The notes beneath the pieces are model-generated. The model saw only the letters and a list, made by a program, of their open reading frames with translations, was not told where the DNA came from and searched no databases. Of a DNA stretch of 64,000 nucleotides, positions 19,241 to 28,610 are shown in pieces. Position numbers and translations under genes: made by a program. How positions within the stretch are numbered: position 1 is the stretch's first letter; each line of letters starts with the position of its first letter. Source of the stretch: Lactobacillus sp. ESL0680 (GTDB lineage Bacteria > Bacillota > Bacilli > Lactobacillales > Lactobacillaceae); contig NZ_CP113945.1 of assembly GCF_029392855.1 (NCBI RefSeq), positions 186,001 through 250,000 of the forward strand, given 5' to 3'.

Positions 19241-20032
19241 ATGGCAGAAGAGAAAAAAGAAGAACAAGCAAAAATCGATACTAATAAGCAAGAAAAGTTG
19301 AAGGACAAGGTCGAAAGCAAGAACAAGGATGACCAAGTTAAGCAATTGGAGCCGGCAGAATTGCGCAAACAATTGAGCAATAAGAACGCTGATTACATTT
19401 TCCGTCTGCAAAAAGAATTGGAAAGCCAGGGTAAGCTTAGTGAAGCTGACGCCGCAGGCAAGATCGATGAATTATTGCCGCAATTAGTTGTCGCACAACA
19501 TCATGGTCAGCCTGCTAGCACTTACTACAATATGGCTCCTAAATTAAAGGCAGCAGATATGTTAAAGCCGAAAAAGCGGACAGCGGCAGATATTCCGTTT
19601 TGGCAATATGCCGTTGATAGTGCCTTATTGTACATTGCAATCTTCGTTGGGTTGTTTGGCGTAATTGCCCTGTTTCAAACTAACCAAAAGACCAGCGCAC
19701 AAAATTCACAGATGGGTATTTTAACGCTCCTGGTTGTTGGTGCGATGATGGGTGTCTTCATGACTAAGTATAATGAGTGGGTGATCCCAGCTCAGACCAA
19801 GAACAAGAAGATTCCGTGGACTAAGCTAATTGTGGGGATGGTTGCGATGCTGGCAATTCTCTTTGTTCTCATTTGGGTTCTATCAATGCCAGTTTTACGT
19901 GTAATTAACCCAGTTTTGTCTGGCGCCGGCAATATTATTGTGGCGGTAGTTGCTTACGGCTTACGTTGGCTCTTTAGACGTCATTACCAGATTATTGGTT
20001 CAGTCTTTACCCCAACCGCAAAAAGCAAATAG
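19241..20032 (+). CDS. DUF1129 family membrane protein
   Basis: A 263-residue membrane protein of the lactic-acid-bacterial DUF1129 family. The first 45 residues are highly charged, alternating Lys/Glu/Asp, probably a cytoplasmic coiled region. A soluble helical part (about 45-110) follows, then four hydrophobic segments at about 120-145, 155-172, 186-210 and 222-246. It starts 9 bp after the ychF stop and is probably in its operon, since no terminator separates them. The tail is basic. Function not known. Confidence 0.87.
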   Translation: MAEEKKEEQAKIDTNKQEKLKDKVESKNKDDQVKQLEPAELRKQLSNKNADYIFRLQKELESQGKLSEADAAGKIDELLPQLVVAQHHGQPASTYYNMAPKLKAADMLKPKKRTAADIPFWQYAVDSALLYIAIFVGLFGVIALFQTNQKTSAQNSQMGILTLLVVGAMMGVFMTKYNEWVIPAQTKNKKIPWTKLIVGMVAMLAILFVLIWVLSMPVLRVINPVLSGAGNIIVAVVAYGLRWLFRRHYQIIGSVFTPTAKSK

Positions 20033-20077
20033 TGTGCTTTTTGTTTACAAAAGTAGTATACTAAATAATCAAATGCT

Positions 20078-20118
20078 AAAAAGGATAAACAGGTAATTTG
20101 CGTCTGTTTATCCTTTTT
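20078..20118 (+). terminator. intrinsic terminator
   Basis: AAAAAGGATAAACAG (20078-20092) pairs with CTGTTTATCCTTTTT (from 20104) around an 11-nt loop, followed by T residues. Confidence 0.9.
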
Positions 20119-20176
20119 TGAAGCTTTTTGCAGGTATGAAAATATAATTATTTAACATAGAAGAAAGAGGTATTTA

Positions 20177-21901
20177 ATGATTAACACACTGCGTAAATCA
20201 ATTCGACAGTATAAGAAACAGTCTTTACTGTCGCCTTTATTTGTCACGGGTGAAGTTATCATTGAAATGTTAATCCCGTATCTAGTCGGTATCTTAATCG
20301 ACAACGGAATTATGAAGGGGAACATGGCCTACATTACCAAATGGGGCATAATTCTTCTAATTTTGACGATTGTTTCACTGGTTTTGGGAGCTAGTGCTAG
20401 TTACGTGTCAGCTCACGCCTCTGCCGGCTTCGCTTCTAATCTGCGTAAGGACATGTTTTACCATGTTCAAGATTATTCATTTGAAAACATTGATAAGTTT
20501 TCAAGTGCCAGTTTAGTGACGCGGATGACGACGGATGTTAACAACATTCAGATGGCTTACCAAATGATTATCAGAATTGCGGTTAGAGCACCGATGATGC
20601 TGATTGTGTCAGTCATTATGTCAGTCATTATTAGTCCAAAATTGTCGTTAATCTTTGTCGTAATTGCACCGATTTTTATTCTGTTATTGGCAGTTGTAAT
20701 TAAGAGTGCATACCCATACTTCCCACGAATTTTTAAGGGTTATGACCGGATGAACCAAGTAGTTCGGGAAAATATCCGTGGTATTCGGGAAGTAAAGACC
20801 TACGTTCAAGAAAAGCCACAAACGACTGAATTTAAAAAGTCATCAGGCTTTATTTACAAGTTGTTCTCAACAGCACAAAAGATTATGTCGCTAAACTCAT
20901 TAATCGTGATGGCCGTTTTGAATATTTCCAACCTAGCAATTTGCTGGTTTGGTGCTAAAGAAATTGTTGGCGGCGGTTTACAAACCGGTCAATTAATTTC
21001 TATGTTTTCATACTCCAATTCTGTTTTAAACAGTTTAAATATTTTGGCAATGATTTTTACACAATTAGTTATTTCTGGTGCTAGTGGCCGCAGAATTGCT
21101 GATGTTATTAATGAAAAGCCATCAATTGAAAATCCACACAAGCCATTAACTCACTTCAATAATGGTGAAGTAGTTTTCGATCATGTTAACTTCAAATACA
21201 ACAATGACGATCAGGAATTGGCTTTAAGCGACATTAATTTGCACATTAAGCCGGGCGAAACTATCGGTATGATTGGTAAGACGGGGTCGTCGAAGTCGAC
21301 ACTGGTATCAATGATTCCGCGGCTTTACGATACTGATTCTGGTGCCGTGCGCGTCTCAGGTCACAATGTTAAGTCGTATGATTTGAAGACTTTGCGTGAT
21401 AATGTTGCCATGGTTTTGCAGAATAATGTTTTGTTCTCCGGTACAATCAAGGAAAACTTGAAGTGGGGCAACGAGAATGCAACTGATGAAGAAGTGATTG
21501 CAGCATCTAAGGTAGCTCATGCAGATGACTTCATTCAAGAAATGCCTGACAAGTACGACACAATGGTTGAACAAGGCGGAACCAACGTATCTGGTGGTCA
21601 AAAGCAAAGAATTACAATTGCCCGTGCATTGCTAAAGAAGCCGAAAATTTTAATCTTAGATGATTCTACTTCAGCTGTTGATACTCAGACTGAACGTGAA
21701 ATTCGACAAGCTTTAGCTAAGAATATGCCGGACACAACTAAAATTATCATTTCACAACGGATTGTTTCAATTAAGGATGCAGACCGAATTGTTGTGATGG
21801 ATGAAGGTAAAATTCAAGATATTGGAACTCACGATGAATTGATGAAGAACAACGAGCTTTACAGTTCAATCGCTAAGTTCCAAGAAGAGCAAAAGAAGTA
21901 G
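20177..21901 (+). CDS. heterodimeric ABC exporter subunit with degenerate nucleotide site (BmrC/LmrC type)
   Basis: A 574-residue half transporter with six membrane segments (about 1-310) followed by one nucleotide-binding domain (about 330-574). Three catalytic positions differ from consensus. Walker A is GKTGSSKST rather than GxxGxGKST. Walker B is ILILDDSTSAVD with Asp for the catalytic Glu. The H-loop is ISQRIVS, with Gln for His. The signature VSGGQKQR is intact. This is the degenerate half of heterodimeric multidrug exporters such as BmrCD, LmrCD and TM287/288. The partner starts directly after the stop. A TATAAT at 20143-20148 may be its -10 box; GAAAGAGG precedes the ATG. Confidence 0.93.
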   Translation: MINTLRKSIRQYKKQSLLSPLFVTGEVIIEMLIPYLVGILIDNGIMKGNMAYITKWGIILLILTIVSLVLGASASYVSAHASAGFASNLRKDMFYHVQDYSFENIDKFSSASLVTRMTTDVNNIQMAYQMIIRIAVRAPMMLIVSVIMSVIISPKLSLIFVVIAPIFILLLAVVIKSAYPYFPRIFKGYDRMNQVVRENIRGIREVKTYVQEKPQTTEFKKSSGFIYKLFSTAQKIMSLNSLIVMAVLNISNLAICWFGAKEIVGGGLQTGQLISMFSYSNSVLNSLNILAMIFTQLVISGASGRRIADVINEKPSIENPHKPLTHFNNGEVVFDHVNFKYNNDDQELALSDINLHIKPGETIGMIGKTGSSKSTLVSMIPRLYDTDSGAVRVSGHNVKSYDLKTLRDNVAMVLQNNVLFSGTIKENLKWGNENATDEEVIAASKVAHADDFIQEMPDKYDTMVEQGGTNVSGGQKQRITIARALLKKPKILILDDSTSAVDTQTEREIRQALAKNMPDTTKIIISQRIVSIKDADRIVVMDEGKIQDIGTHDELMKNNELYSSIAKFQEEQKK

Positions 21902-23773
21902 GTGAGCAATTTGGATAACGCAATAGAAAATAAGAATGCCAGTAAAGGCGGTAAGCGTTCCACTACTCTGTGGCGGTTACTTAAATTAGTCGCAACTACC
22001 AGTCCATGGATGCTCATCACATCAATGATTGCGATTGTCTTGGCGGCTGGTGCGAACGTTTTAGGATCGCTGTTTATTGAACGGTTGATTAACGACTACA
22101 TCACACCATTATTAAAACAGTCACAGCCTAACTTTATGCCGCTGCTTCATGCGATTGAAGTTATGTTTGGCGTTTATGCAATTGGCTTTATCTCTAACTA
22201 CCTGTTTGCTGTTTTGATGGCTGTTTTGGCACAAAAGACTCAATACAGAGTTAGAAATGAAATGTTTGCTCACATGGAGCAATTACCAATTTCATACTTC
22301 GATCAAAATGACTACGGCGACATCATGAGTCGGTACACGAATGATATCGATACTTTGATGCAGATGATTTCACAATCAATTCCGCAGTTCATGAACTCAA
22401 CCTTGAACTTGGTCTTTGTTTTGGCCGCAATGTTTAGTTTGAGTTGGCAATTAACCATCTTTACGTTGATTATCTTTGCCTTGTCAATCGGAATTGTTAA
22501 GTTCCTAACTACGCGCTCATCACACTATTTCCAACTTCAGCAAAAGGAATTGGGACAAGTTAACGGTTATAACGAAGAAATGTTAAACGGTCTGAAGGTT
22601 ATCAAGGTCTTCAGTCATGAACCAGAAGTTGAAGCTGATTTTGACAAATACAATGAAAATTTGCGGGATGCCTCTGGTAAAGCTAACACTTATTCCACAA
22701 TTTTGTTCCCAATTATGGGGAATGTCGGTAACTTATTGTATGTTATTATTGCGGTTCTAGGTGGTGCAGTTGCTATTAACAAGATTGCACCATTATCACT
22801 TGGTGTGATTGGTGCCTTCTTGCAATTATCTAAGCAGTTTGCAATGCCGATTGCCCAGATTTCACAGCAATTGAACTCAATCGTGATGGCCTTGGCTGGT
22901 GCTGAACGAATCTTCCAATTAGAAGACCAACCAGTCGAAGTTGACAACGGTGACGTTACAATTTCTAAGGATGAAGACGTTAAGGGTACTTGGTACTGGA
23001 ATGTACCGCAAAAGGATGGCTCAGTTAAGAAAGTTAGAGTTAAGGGTCATATTGTCTTTGACAACGTTAACTTCAGTTATTCACCGGATAAGCAGATTTT
23101 GTATAATATTTCAATTGATGCAAAACCGGGAATGAAAGTTGCCTTGGTTGGTGAAACTGGTGCTGGTAAGACGACGATTTCTAACATGATTAATCGTTTC
23201 TACGAAATTGCATCCGGAACGATTACTTACGACGGAATTCCGATTACCAAGATTAAGAAAGACGACCTGCGTCAGTCATTGTCAATCGTTTTGCAGGATA
23301 CGCATATGTTTACGGGTACCATCATGGATAACATCCGCTTTGGTAATCCAGAAGCTAGTGATGATGATGTTTACCAAGCAGCACGCTTATCACATGCCAA
23401 CGAATTTATTCATCACCTGGATAATGGCTATAAGACAGTAATTGACGGTAACGGCGGCGACTTGTCTCAGGGACAGATGCAGCTGCTCAGTATTGCTCGG
23501 GCAATGATTGCGGATGAACCTGTGATGATTTTGGATGAAGCAACATCAAGTATCGATACGCAAACCGAAAAATTGGTTCAAGCCGGGATGGATAACCTCC
23601 TTGCCGGTCGGACAAGTTTCGTTATTGCCCACAGATTATCCACAATTGTTAACTCAGACTTAATTCTCGTGCTTGACCACGGCCATATTATTGAAGCCGG
23701 CAACCACGACAAGCTCATTAAGGAAAAGGGCTACTACTACGAGTTATACACTGGTAAGAAAGAAATTGAATAA
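21902..23773 (+). CDS. heterodimeric ABC exporter subunit with canonical nucleotide site (BmrD/LmrD type)
   Basis: A 623-residue half transporter that pairs with the preceding subunit. Six membrane segments span about 30-340. An insertion of charged residues (about 345-385) precedes the NBD, as is usual in the D-type partner. Walker A GETGAGKTT, Walker B VMILDEATSSID with the catalytic Glu, and the H-loop IAHRLST are all intact, while the signature is the variant LSQGQ. So the consensus ATPase site uses this subunit's Walker motifs with the partner's VSGGQ, and the other site is doubly degenerate. The frame opens with GTG at 21902; TTG at 21911 is an alternative with AGGTGAG at good spacing. 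Probably a drug or lipid exporter. Confidence 0.93.
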   Translation: MSNLDNAIENKNASKGGKRSTTLWRLLKLVATTSPWMLITSMIAIVLAAGANVLGSLFIERLINDYITPLLKQSQPNFMPLLHAIEVMFGVYAIGFISNYLFAVLMAVLAQKTQYRVRNEMFAHMEQLPISYFDQNDYGDIMSRYTNDIDTLMQMISQSIPQFMNSTLNLVFVLAAMFSLSWQLTIFTLIIFALSIGIVKFLTTRSSHYFQLQQKELGQVNGYNEEMLNGLKVIKVFSHEPEVEADFDKYNENLRDASGKANTYSTILFPIMGNVGNLLYVIIAVLGGAVAINKIAPLSLGVIGAFLQLSKQFAMPIAQISQQLNSIVMALAGAERIFQLEDQPVEVDNGDVTISKDEDVKGTWYWNVPQKDGSVKKVRVKGHIVFDNVNFSYSPDKQILYNISIDAKPGMKVALVGETGAGKTTISNMINRFYEIASGTITYDGIPITKIKKDDLRQSLSIVLQDTHMFTGTIMDNIRFGNPEASDDDVYQAARLSHANEFIHHLDNGYKTVIDGNGGDLSQGQMQLLSIARAMIADEPVMILDEATSSIDTQTEKLVQAGMDNLLAGRTSFVIAHRLSTIVNSDLILVLDHGHIIEAGNHDKLIKEKGYYYELYTGKKEIE

Positions 23774-23779
23774 TTTTTT

Positions 23780-23811
23780 GAAAGAGTTGAGAGTTTCTCA
23801 GCTCTTTTTTT
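23780..23811 (+). terminator. intrinsic terminator
   Basis: AAAGAGTTGAG pairs with CTCAGCTCTTT (one G-U) around a short loop and runs into seven T, just after the exporter genes. Confidence 0.82.
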
Positions 23812-23932
23812 AATAAAAAGATAAAATTCTGTCTGATTAGTAGGTTTTAGTCTTAAAAATGATTAAAATATTAGGCATAGGCTTTATTGCACGATTATTT
23901 ATAGAAATTAAATAAAGGGGAGGATTCGCCCT

Positions 23933-24619
23933 ATGAAAATTTTGGTTGTTGATGATGATAAAGAAATCGTTGAGTTGTTGAGCATTTATCTTAAAAATGA
24001 GGGTTACACACCGGTTGCGGCATATAGCGGCAAGGAAGCAATTACGCGCCTGACGACTACACCAGATATTGCGCTAATGATTTTGGACGTGATGATGCCG
24101 AATATGAGTGGAATTGATGTCATTAAAGAAGTGCGCAAGGATTCAGATATTCCAATTATTATTGTTTCAGCTAAGACTGGTGATATGGACAAGATTCAAG
24201 GGCTAATCACTGGGGCTGACGATTATGTGTCTAAGCCATTTAACCCACTGGAAGTTATGGCGCGGGTACGCTCGCTCTTACGCCGCAGTCAAAAGCAGGT
24301 TAAGGATGAAAAGCCGGATGTTCTGGAAGTCGGACCGCTGGTGATTAACCGTGATTCACATGAAGTTAAGACAATTGATGGCAAGGACATTCAGTTGACT
24401 GCGTTAGAGTTTGGAATTTTGTATCTGTTAGCCAGTCATCCTAACCGGGTGTTCTCAGCTGATGAAATTTTTGAGCGTGTTTGGCAGCAGGAATCGATTG
24501 TTTCAGCTAAGACTGTTATGGTCCACGTGTCACACTTACGTGATAAAATTCAAAAAGCTACAGGCGGCGAGGATGTTATTCAGACAGTTTGGGGAGTTGG
24601 CTACAAGGTTGAGGCTTAA
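23933..24619 (+). CDS. two-component response regulator, OmpR/PhoB family
   Basis: A 228-residue regulator. The receiver domain (about 1-120) has the acidic pair at the start (VVDDDKE), phospho-acceptor Asp52 in ILDVMMPNM, the Thr/Ser switch IIVSAKT and the conserved Lys in DDYVSKPF. The C-terminal winged helix (about 130-228) includes LTALEFGILYLLASHPNRVFS and HVSHLRDKI, ending in WGVGYKVE. The sensor kinase begins 4 bp later. It resembles VanR-like regulators that answer cell-envelope signals, but the signal is not evident. GGGGAGG precedes the ATG. Confidence 0.95.
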   Translation: MKILVVDDDKEIVELLSIYLKNEGYTPVAAYSGKEAITRLTTTPDIALMILDVMMPNMSGIDVIKEVRKDSDIPIIIVSAKTGDMDKIQGLITGADDYVSKPFNPLEVMARVRSLLRRSQKQVKDEKPDVLEVGPLVINRDSHEVKTIDGKDIQLTALEFGILYLLASHPNRVFSADEIFERVWQQESIVSAKTVMVHVSHLRDKIQKATGGEDVIQTVWGVGYKVEA

Positions 24620-24623
24620 TTAA

Positions 24624-25778
24624 ATGAAAAAAGAACGCGTCAAGTTAACAGCTGCAGAAAAGAGCGAACTGTTTGCTGAAGGCGTCATTACGGTTGTGTT
24701 GCTACTGTTACTTAACTTATCAATCATTATTTTGGTTAATCTGACCATTTTGCGTGATAAGAACCTGATTAATGGCATTTACTTCTTAAAGGAAACAATT
24801 ACCATTTATGGCGGGCGGCATTTGTGGTCATGGCAGCATACCTTTTTGCTACTGATGGGTGCTGGAGATTTGCTAGTACTGTATTGGCGCCTAATTCGCC
24901 GCTACCACCAGATGCAATTGCGGCACGTAATTTCGGAATTACATTATATTGCCCAAGGGCACTTTGACCACTGCATTTCTTTTAAGGTTAAGACAGACCT
25001 GCAAAAGGTGATTGACTCAATCAATTCCTTGGTTGACAGTACGGTGACCGCAATTAATGAAGAAAAGGCAATCGAGCAGTCCAAAGATGAACTAATTAGT
25101 AATGTTTCGCATGATATTAGGACACCCTTGACGTCGATTATCGGTTATTTAGGCCTGCTAAAAACGGGAGTATCAGACCCAGCGGACCAGCAAAAATATT
25201 TGGATATTGCCTACACTAAGGCAGAACAGATGAAATCGCTGGCTCATGACTTACTTGAATACACAACGCTGAAGTCGACAACAACGAAACTGAATTTGTC
25301 GCCATTGCACATCTTTTCAATGTTGGAACAAGTGGCAGCGGGGTTTGAATTTGAAGCTCAGAACAAGAATATCGAGTTTCAAATTGAAGTTCGCCCCAAA
25401 GACCTGACAATTCAAGCTGATCCGGAAAAGTTGGTCCGGGTTTATAACAACTTGATTGCTAATGCGCTCAAGTACGGCACTGGTGCAAGTCAGATTAAGT
25501 TGATTGCTAATTTGGTAAATGATAATGAAGTCGAGCTCCGGGTAGAAAACAACGGGGCGAAGATTCCGCAGGCATCGCTGAAGAAAATTTTTGAGCGCTT
25601 CTACCGTGTGGAAACTTCACGCAATACGCAGACTGGTGGGACAGGCTTGGGCCTATCAATTACTAAGAGCATTGTTGATTTGCATCATGGTAAAATCCGC
25701 TGTGAATCCAACGACAATTGGACTAGCTTTATTATTCAATTACCACTGGACTTAAAGAATGGTAAAACAATCGGCTAG
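24624..25778 (+). CDS. two-component sensor histidine kinase
   Basis: A 384-residue membrane sensor paired with the response regulator 4 bp upstream. Two membrane helices (about 15-40 and 68-90) enclose only a short extracellular loop of about 28 residues, which argues for sensing within the membrane or through a partner. A linker/HAMP-like region (about 92-150) leads to the H-box LISNVSHDIRTPL with His163. ATP-binding motifs follow: N-box VYNNLIANALKYG, F-box FERFYRVETSRN and G-box TGGTGLGLSITKSIV. It resembles VanS-type kinases in size and layout. The 3' end holds the promoter of murE. Confidence 0.94.
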   Translation: MKKERVKLTAAEKSELFAEGVITVVLLLLLNLSIIILVNLTILRDKNLINGIYFLKETITIYGGRHLWSWQHTFLLLMGAGDLLVLYWRLIRRYHQMQLRHVISELHYIAQGHFDHCISFKVKTDLQKVIDSINSLVDSTVTAINEEKAIEQSKDELISNVSHDIRTPLTSIIGYLGLLKTGVSDPADQQKYLDIAYTKAEQMKSLAHDLLEYTTLKSTTTKLNLSPLHIFSMLEQVAAGFEFEAQNKNIEFQIEVRPKDLTIQADPEKLVRVYNNLIANALKYGTGASQIKLIANLVNDNEVELRVENNGAKIPQASLKKIFERFYRVETSRNTQTGGTGLGLSITKSIVDLHHGKIRCESNDNWTSFIIQLPLDLKNGKTIG

Positions 25779-25781
25779 CTG

Positions 25782-25790
25782 TGATATAAT
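25782..25790 (+). promoter_or_regulatory. extended -10 promoter for murE-racemase
   Basis: TGATATAAT (25782-25790) is a perfect TATAAT with the TGn extension, 34 bp before murE. No good -35 box is seen at normal spacing, which an extended -10 promoter can tolerate. Confidence 0.5.
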
Positions 25791-25823
25791 TTTGACTGAG
25801 ATAAAAAAACAGAGGGGCACAGA

Positions 25824-27395
25824 ATGAGTATTTCTTTAAATACCTGTATTTTAATTTTAAAAGAACACCACTTGTTGAAATCAAGTGCTGTTCAAGATAC
25901 GGTCGCGACCAAAATGGAGTATGTTTCCTATGATTCACGCGACATTAAGACCAACACCTTGTTTTTCTGCAAGGGTGCTGGCTTTCGACCGACTTACCTA
26001 TCAATGGCTAAGGACAATGGGGCTAATTGTTACGTTGCCGAGCAGCCTTATCCGGAAGGCAAGGGGATGCACGCGTTAATCGTGCGCGATGTTTCTAAGG
26101 CAATGGCATTATTGTCAGCTGCCTTTTTCCGCTTTCCGCAAGATGACCTATTTGTTGTGGCCATCACGGGAACAAAGGGTAAGACGACGACAGCTTACTT
26201 TATTAAAGGGATGCTGGACCAGGTTAATGGCGGCAAGACCGCGCTGATTTCATCAGTTAATGATGTTGTCGGCACTAATCCAGAGGATACCTTCAAGTCA
26301 AGTTTGACAACGCCGGAGTCACTGGACTTATTCCGTGATATGCGCCGGGCTGTCGACAATGGCATGACACATTTGGTAATGGAAGTTTCCAGCCAAGCTT
26401 ATAAAAAGAACCGGGTCTTTGGTTTAACTTATGATTTAGGCTTTTTCCTAAATATTTCACCGGATCATATTGGACCAAACGAGCACCCGAACTTTGCGGA
26501 TTACCTGCACTGCAAGTTGCAGTTAATGGTTAATGCTCGTAAGTGTATTATTAATGCGCAAAGTGACCATTTTGACGAAATTTACGCTGCGGCAACTACG
26601 ACAACAGATCCTGATAGTATTTATCTATTCGCGGATGAAAAATTTACTAATCCTAATCTAAAAGCACCAATCGACTTCCGTTTTGCTTCAAAAGAAAGCG
26701 ATATGGCGGAAACACGCTTCCAAGTTTTGTGTGCTACCGATAAGGCCAAAGAGTTAAAGATTGCCGGAGATTATCAATTGAAGATGCTGGGTGACTTTAA
26801 CGAGTCAAACGGCACAGCTGCAATTATTGGTGCTGGCCTAGCGGGCTTAGACCATGATACTGCTGCTAAAGGAATTAGCGACGTTACGGTTCCGGGTAGA
26901 ATGCAAACAGAAGTGACCAAGGATCACGGGATTGTGGTTGTTGATTATGCCCATAATAAGGCATCAATGATGGCACTAATGGGCTTTATGCAGCGCGAGT
27001 TTAATAATCCAAAAATTATTGTCGTTGTCGGAGCTCCCGGTGATAAGGGCGTTTCACGCAGACCGGGCTTTAGTCAAAGTTTGAATGCATATGCTGACAA
27101 GGCCTTTTTGACATCAGATGATCCGGGCTTTGAAGATCCGAAGGAGATTGCGGAAGAGATTAATGCCGGAATCGATCATGATAAGGTTGATGTGACAATT
27201 GAACTTGACCGCAATAAGGCGATTCATGATGCGATAAGTATGGCTCATTCTGGTGATGTGGTGCTAATTTGCGGTAAGGGTGCTGATGGCTTCCAAAAGG
27301 TCCGCGGCATTGATACCCCATATCCATCAGATATTGTTGTTGCCCAACAGGTCATTGATAACTTGGAAGGTCAAAAAGAGCACTTTAATAAGTAA
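25824..27395 (+). CDS. murE: UDP-N-acetylmuramoyl-tripeptide synthetase MurE, L-lysine type
   Basis: A 523-residue Mur ligase that adds the third residue of the peptidoglycan stem peptide. The N-terminal uridine-binding domain contains the conserved YDSRDIK. The ATP loop is TGTKGKTTT at 115-123. The central block VMEVSSQAYKKNR and the C-terminal VDYAHNKASM are also present. The amino-acid selecting motif is DDPG (432-435), not the DNPR of meso-diaminopimelate enzymes, so L-lysine is the probable substrate. GAGGGG precedes the ATG. An amino-acid racemase follows 12 bp later in the same operon. The protein acts in the cytoplasm. Confidence 0.93.
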   Translation: MSISLNTCILILKEHHLLKSSAVQDTVATKMEYVSYDSRDIKTNTLFFCKGAGFRPTYLSMAKDNGANCYVAEQPYPEGKGMHALIVRDVSKAMALLSAAFFRFPQDDLFVVAITGTKGKTTTAYFIKGMLDQVNGGKTALISSVNDVVGTNPEDTFKSSLTTPESLDLFRDMRRAVDNGMTHLVMEVSSQAYKKNRVFGLTYDLGFFLNISPDHIGPNEHPNFADYLHCKLQLMVNARKCIINAQSDHFDEIYAAATTTTDPDSIYLFADEKFTNPNLKAPIDFRFASKESDMAETRFQVLCATDKAKELKIAGDYQLKMLGDFNESNGTAAIIGAGLAGLDHDTAAKGISDVTVPGRMQTEVTKDHGIVVVDYAHNKASMMALMGFMQREFNNPKIIVVVGAPGDKGVSRRPGFSQSLNAYADKAFLTSDDPGFEDPKEIAEEINAGIDHDKVDVTIELDRNKAIHDAISMAHSGDVVLICGKGADGFQKVRGIDTPYPSDIVVAQQVIDNLEGQKEHFNK

Positions 27396-27407
27396 AAGAG
27401 CAGAAAA

Positions 27408-28154
27408 ATGAAGCATTTTTTTAGTATTATTGGCGGTATGGGGACGATGGCTACTGAAAGTTTCGTTCGCTTGTTAAATCATCGGGTAAAAATTACCAAG
27501 GACCAGGATTATTTAAATTATATTTTGGTTAATGATGCGCAAATTCCGGACCGAACAGCGTATATTAAGGATCATACCAAACCCAATTGCTTGGTTGATT
27601 TGCGTGCTGATGTTTTGGGACAAGCAAAATTAGGACCGGATTTTTTCGTTATGCCATGTAATACCGCGCATTATTTTTATGATGACCTTGCGAAGCTGAC
27701 GGACATACCCTTTTTGCACATGATGCGCATTGCTGTGCATCAGTTTATCGAGCAATATCCGGATGAACCTAAAATAGGGGTGATTGCCACCGAAGGTTCG
27801 ATTTACGACCACTTGTACGCTGATGAGATTCAGGCAGTTGGGCGTGAAGTTGAGCTTGGTGGTTCAGAAATTCAGCCGCTGGTCACTGAACTGATATATT
27901 CTAATATCAAGGAAAAGGGTGTAGTCAATCGTGAGCTATACCATCATATTTTGCAATTAATGCATGATAAATATGGCTGCAATGTGATTTTACTTGGCTG
28001 TACTGAATTATCGCTAGCCCAGGAAAAAGCGCCAGATCACCCGTACAATGTGATTGATCCGCAGTCAATTATTGCCGATGTGGCGATTGAATTGTCGCTG
28101 AAGATCCGTGCAGGCATGGATCCCAAAGAAGCTACTAAAAAATATTTATATTAA
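27408..28154 (+). CDS. racD: aspartate/glutamate racemase family protein (probable aspartate racemase)
   Basis: A 248-residue PLP-independent racemase of the Asp/Glu/hydantoin family. The two catalytic cysteines are Cys84 in MPCNTAHYF and Cys198 in LLGCTELSL; IGGMGTMATESF is the N-terminal block of aspartate racemases. It follows murE by 12 bp under one promoter and one terminator. Lactobacilli with L-Lys peptidoglycan use D-Asp (or D-Asn) as the cross-bridge, and an aspartate racemase supplies it, so the gene pair makes sense as a cell-wall unit. Glutamate racemase (MurI) is the alternative; the YgeA-like blocks favour aspartate. Confidence 0.87.
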   Translation: MKHFFSIIGGMGTMATESFVRLLNHRVKITKDQDYLNYILVNDAQIPDRTAYIKDHTKPNCLVDLRADVLGQAKLGPDFFVMPCNTAHYFYDDLAKLTDIPFLHMMRIAVHQFIEQYPDEPKIGVIATEGSIYDHLYADEIQAVGREVELGGSEIQPLVTELIYSNIKEKGVVNRELYHHILQLMHDKYGCNVILLGCTELSLAQEKAPDHPYNVIDPQSIIADVAIELSLKIRAGMDPKEATKKYLY

Positions 28155-28160
28155 AGTTTA

Positions 28161-28196
28161 AAAGAAGAATCTGAGATGTCAGATTCTTCTTTTTTT
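28161..28196 (+). terminator. intrinsic terminator
   Basis: AAAGAAGAATCTGA (28161-28174) pairs perfectly with the arm starting at 28179 around GATG, with a T run to 28196. Confidence 0.93.
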
Positions 28197-28220
28197 AGGT
28201 AAGCGATTCTATAAAAAGGA

Positions 28221-28249
28221 TTGACAATTTCACGATTATCGTTTAGTGT
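28221..28249 (+). promoter_or_regulatory. possible promoter of the small membrane protein gene
   Basis: Consensus TTGACA at 28221-28226. At 17 bp the -10 box is the weak TAGTGT (28244-28249); a better TATTAT (28249-28254) is too far away. Confidence 0.4.
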
Positions 28250-28295
28250 ATTATTAAAGTGATACAATATTTAAAAATAATTACTGGAGGGTCGT

Positions 28296-28499
28296 ATGAT
28301 GCTTTATCTTTTATATATATTAATTGGCTTGTTAATCATTTTAGTCGTTAACTTAGCAGTAACTGCTTGCTTGACGCTCAAAGATATTTATCAACATCGC
28401 GATCAACGCTTAGTGTTTACTAAGGCATTTAAAAAGTATTTTAGTAAAAATAATAATCTGCCAGTAAGCTTAACTGATTGGAAAATGTTATTAAGTTAG
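28296..28499 (+). CDS. small single-pass membrane protein
   Basis: A 67-residue protein not assigned to a family. Residues 3-27 form one strongly hydrophobic segment (YLLYILIGLLIILVVNLAV), followed by a basic cytoplasmic tail of 40 residues with KAFKKYFSK. GGAGG (28286-28290) is well placed for the ATG at 28296 or the adjacent ATG at 28299, so translation is likely. It stands alone between the murE-operon terminator and the riboflavin promoter. The size and topology suit a membrane-anchored regulator or a stress peptide, but nothing fixes the role. Confidence 0.7.
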   Translation: MMLYLLYILIGLLIILVVNLAVTACLTLKDIYQHRDQRLVFTKAFKKYFSKNNNLPVSLTDWKMLLS

Positions 28500-28566
28500 A
28501 ATGCTAGAGCCAAGGGACTTAGTTAGTCTTTAATTAATAAAGTGTATTTTTCTATAACTTTTACTA

Positions 28567-28595
28567 TTGACATTTGGTAAGCTATCGCTTATTCT
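28567..28595 (+). promoter_or_regulatory. promoter of the riboflavin operon
   Basis: TTGACA (28567-28572) and TATTCT (28590-28595) with 17-bp spacing, about 20 bp ahead of the FMN riboswitch. Confidence 0.8.
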
Positions 28596-28610
28596 TAAAG
28601 TAATTGAATA

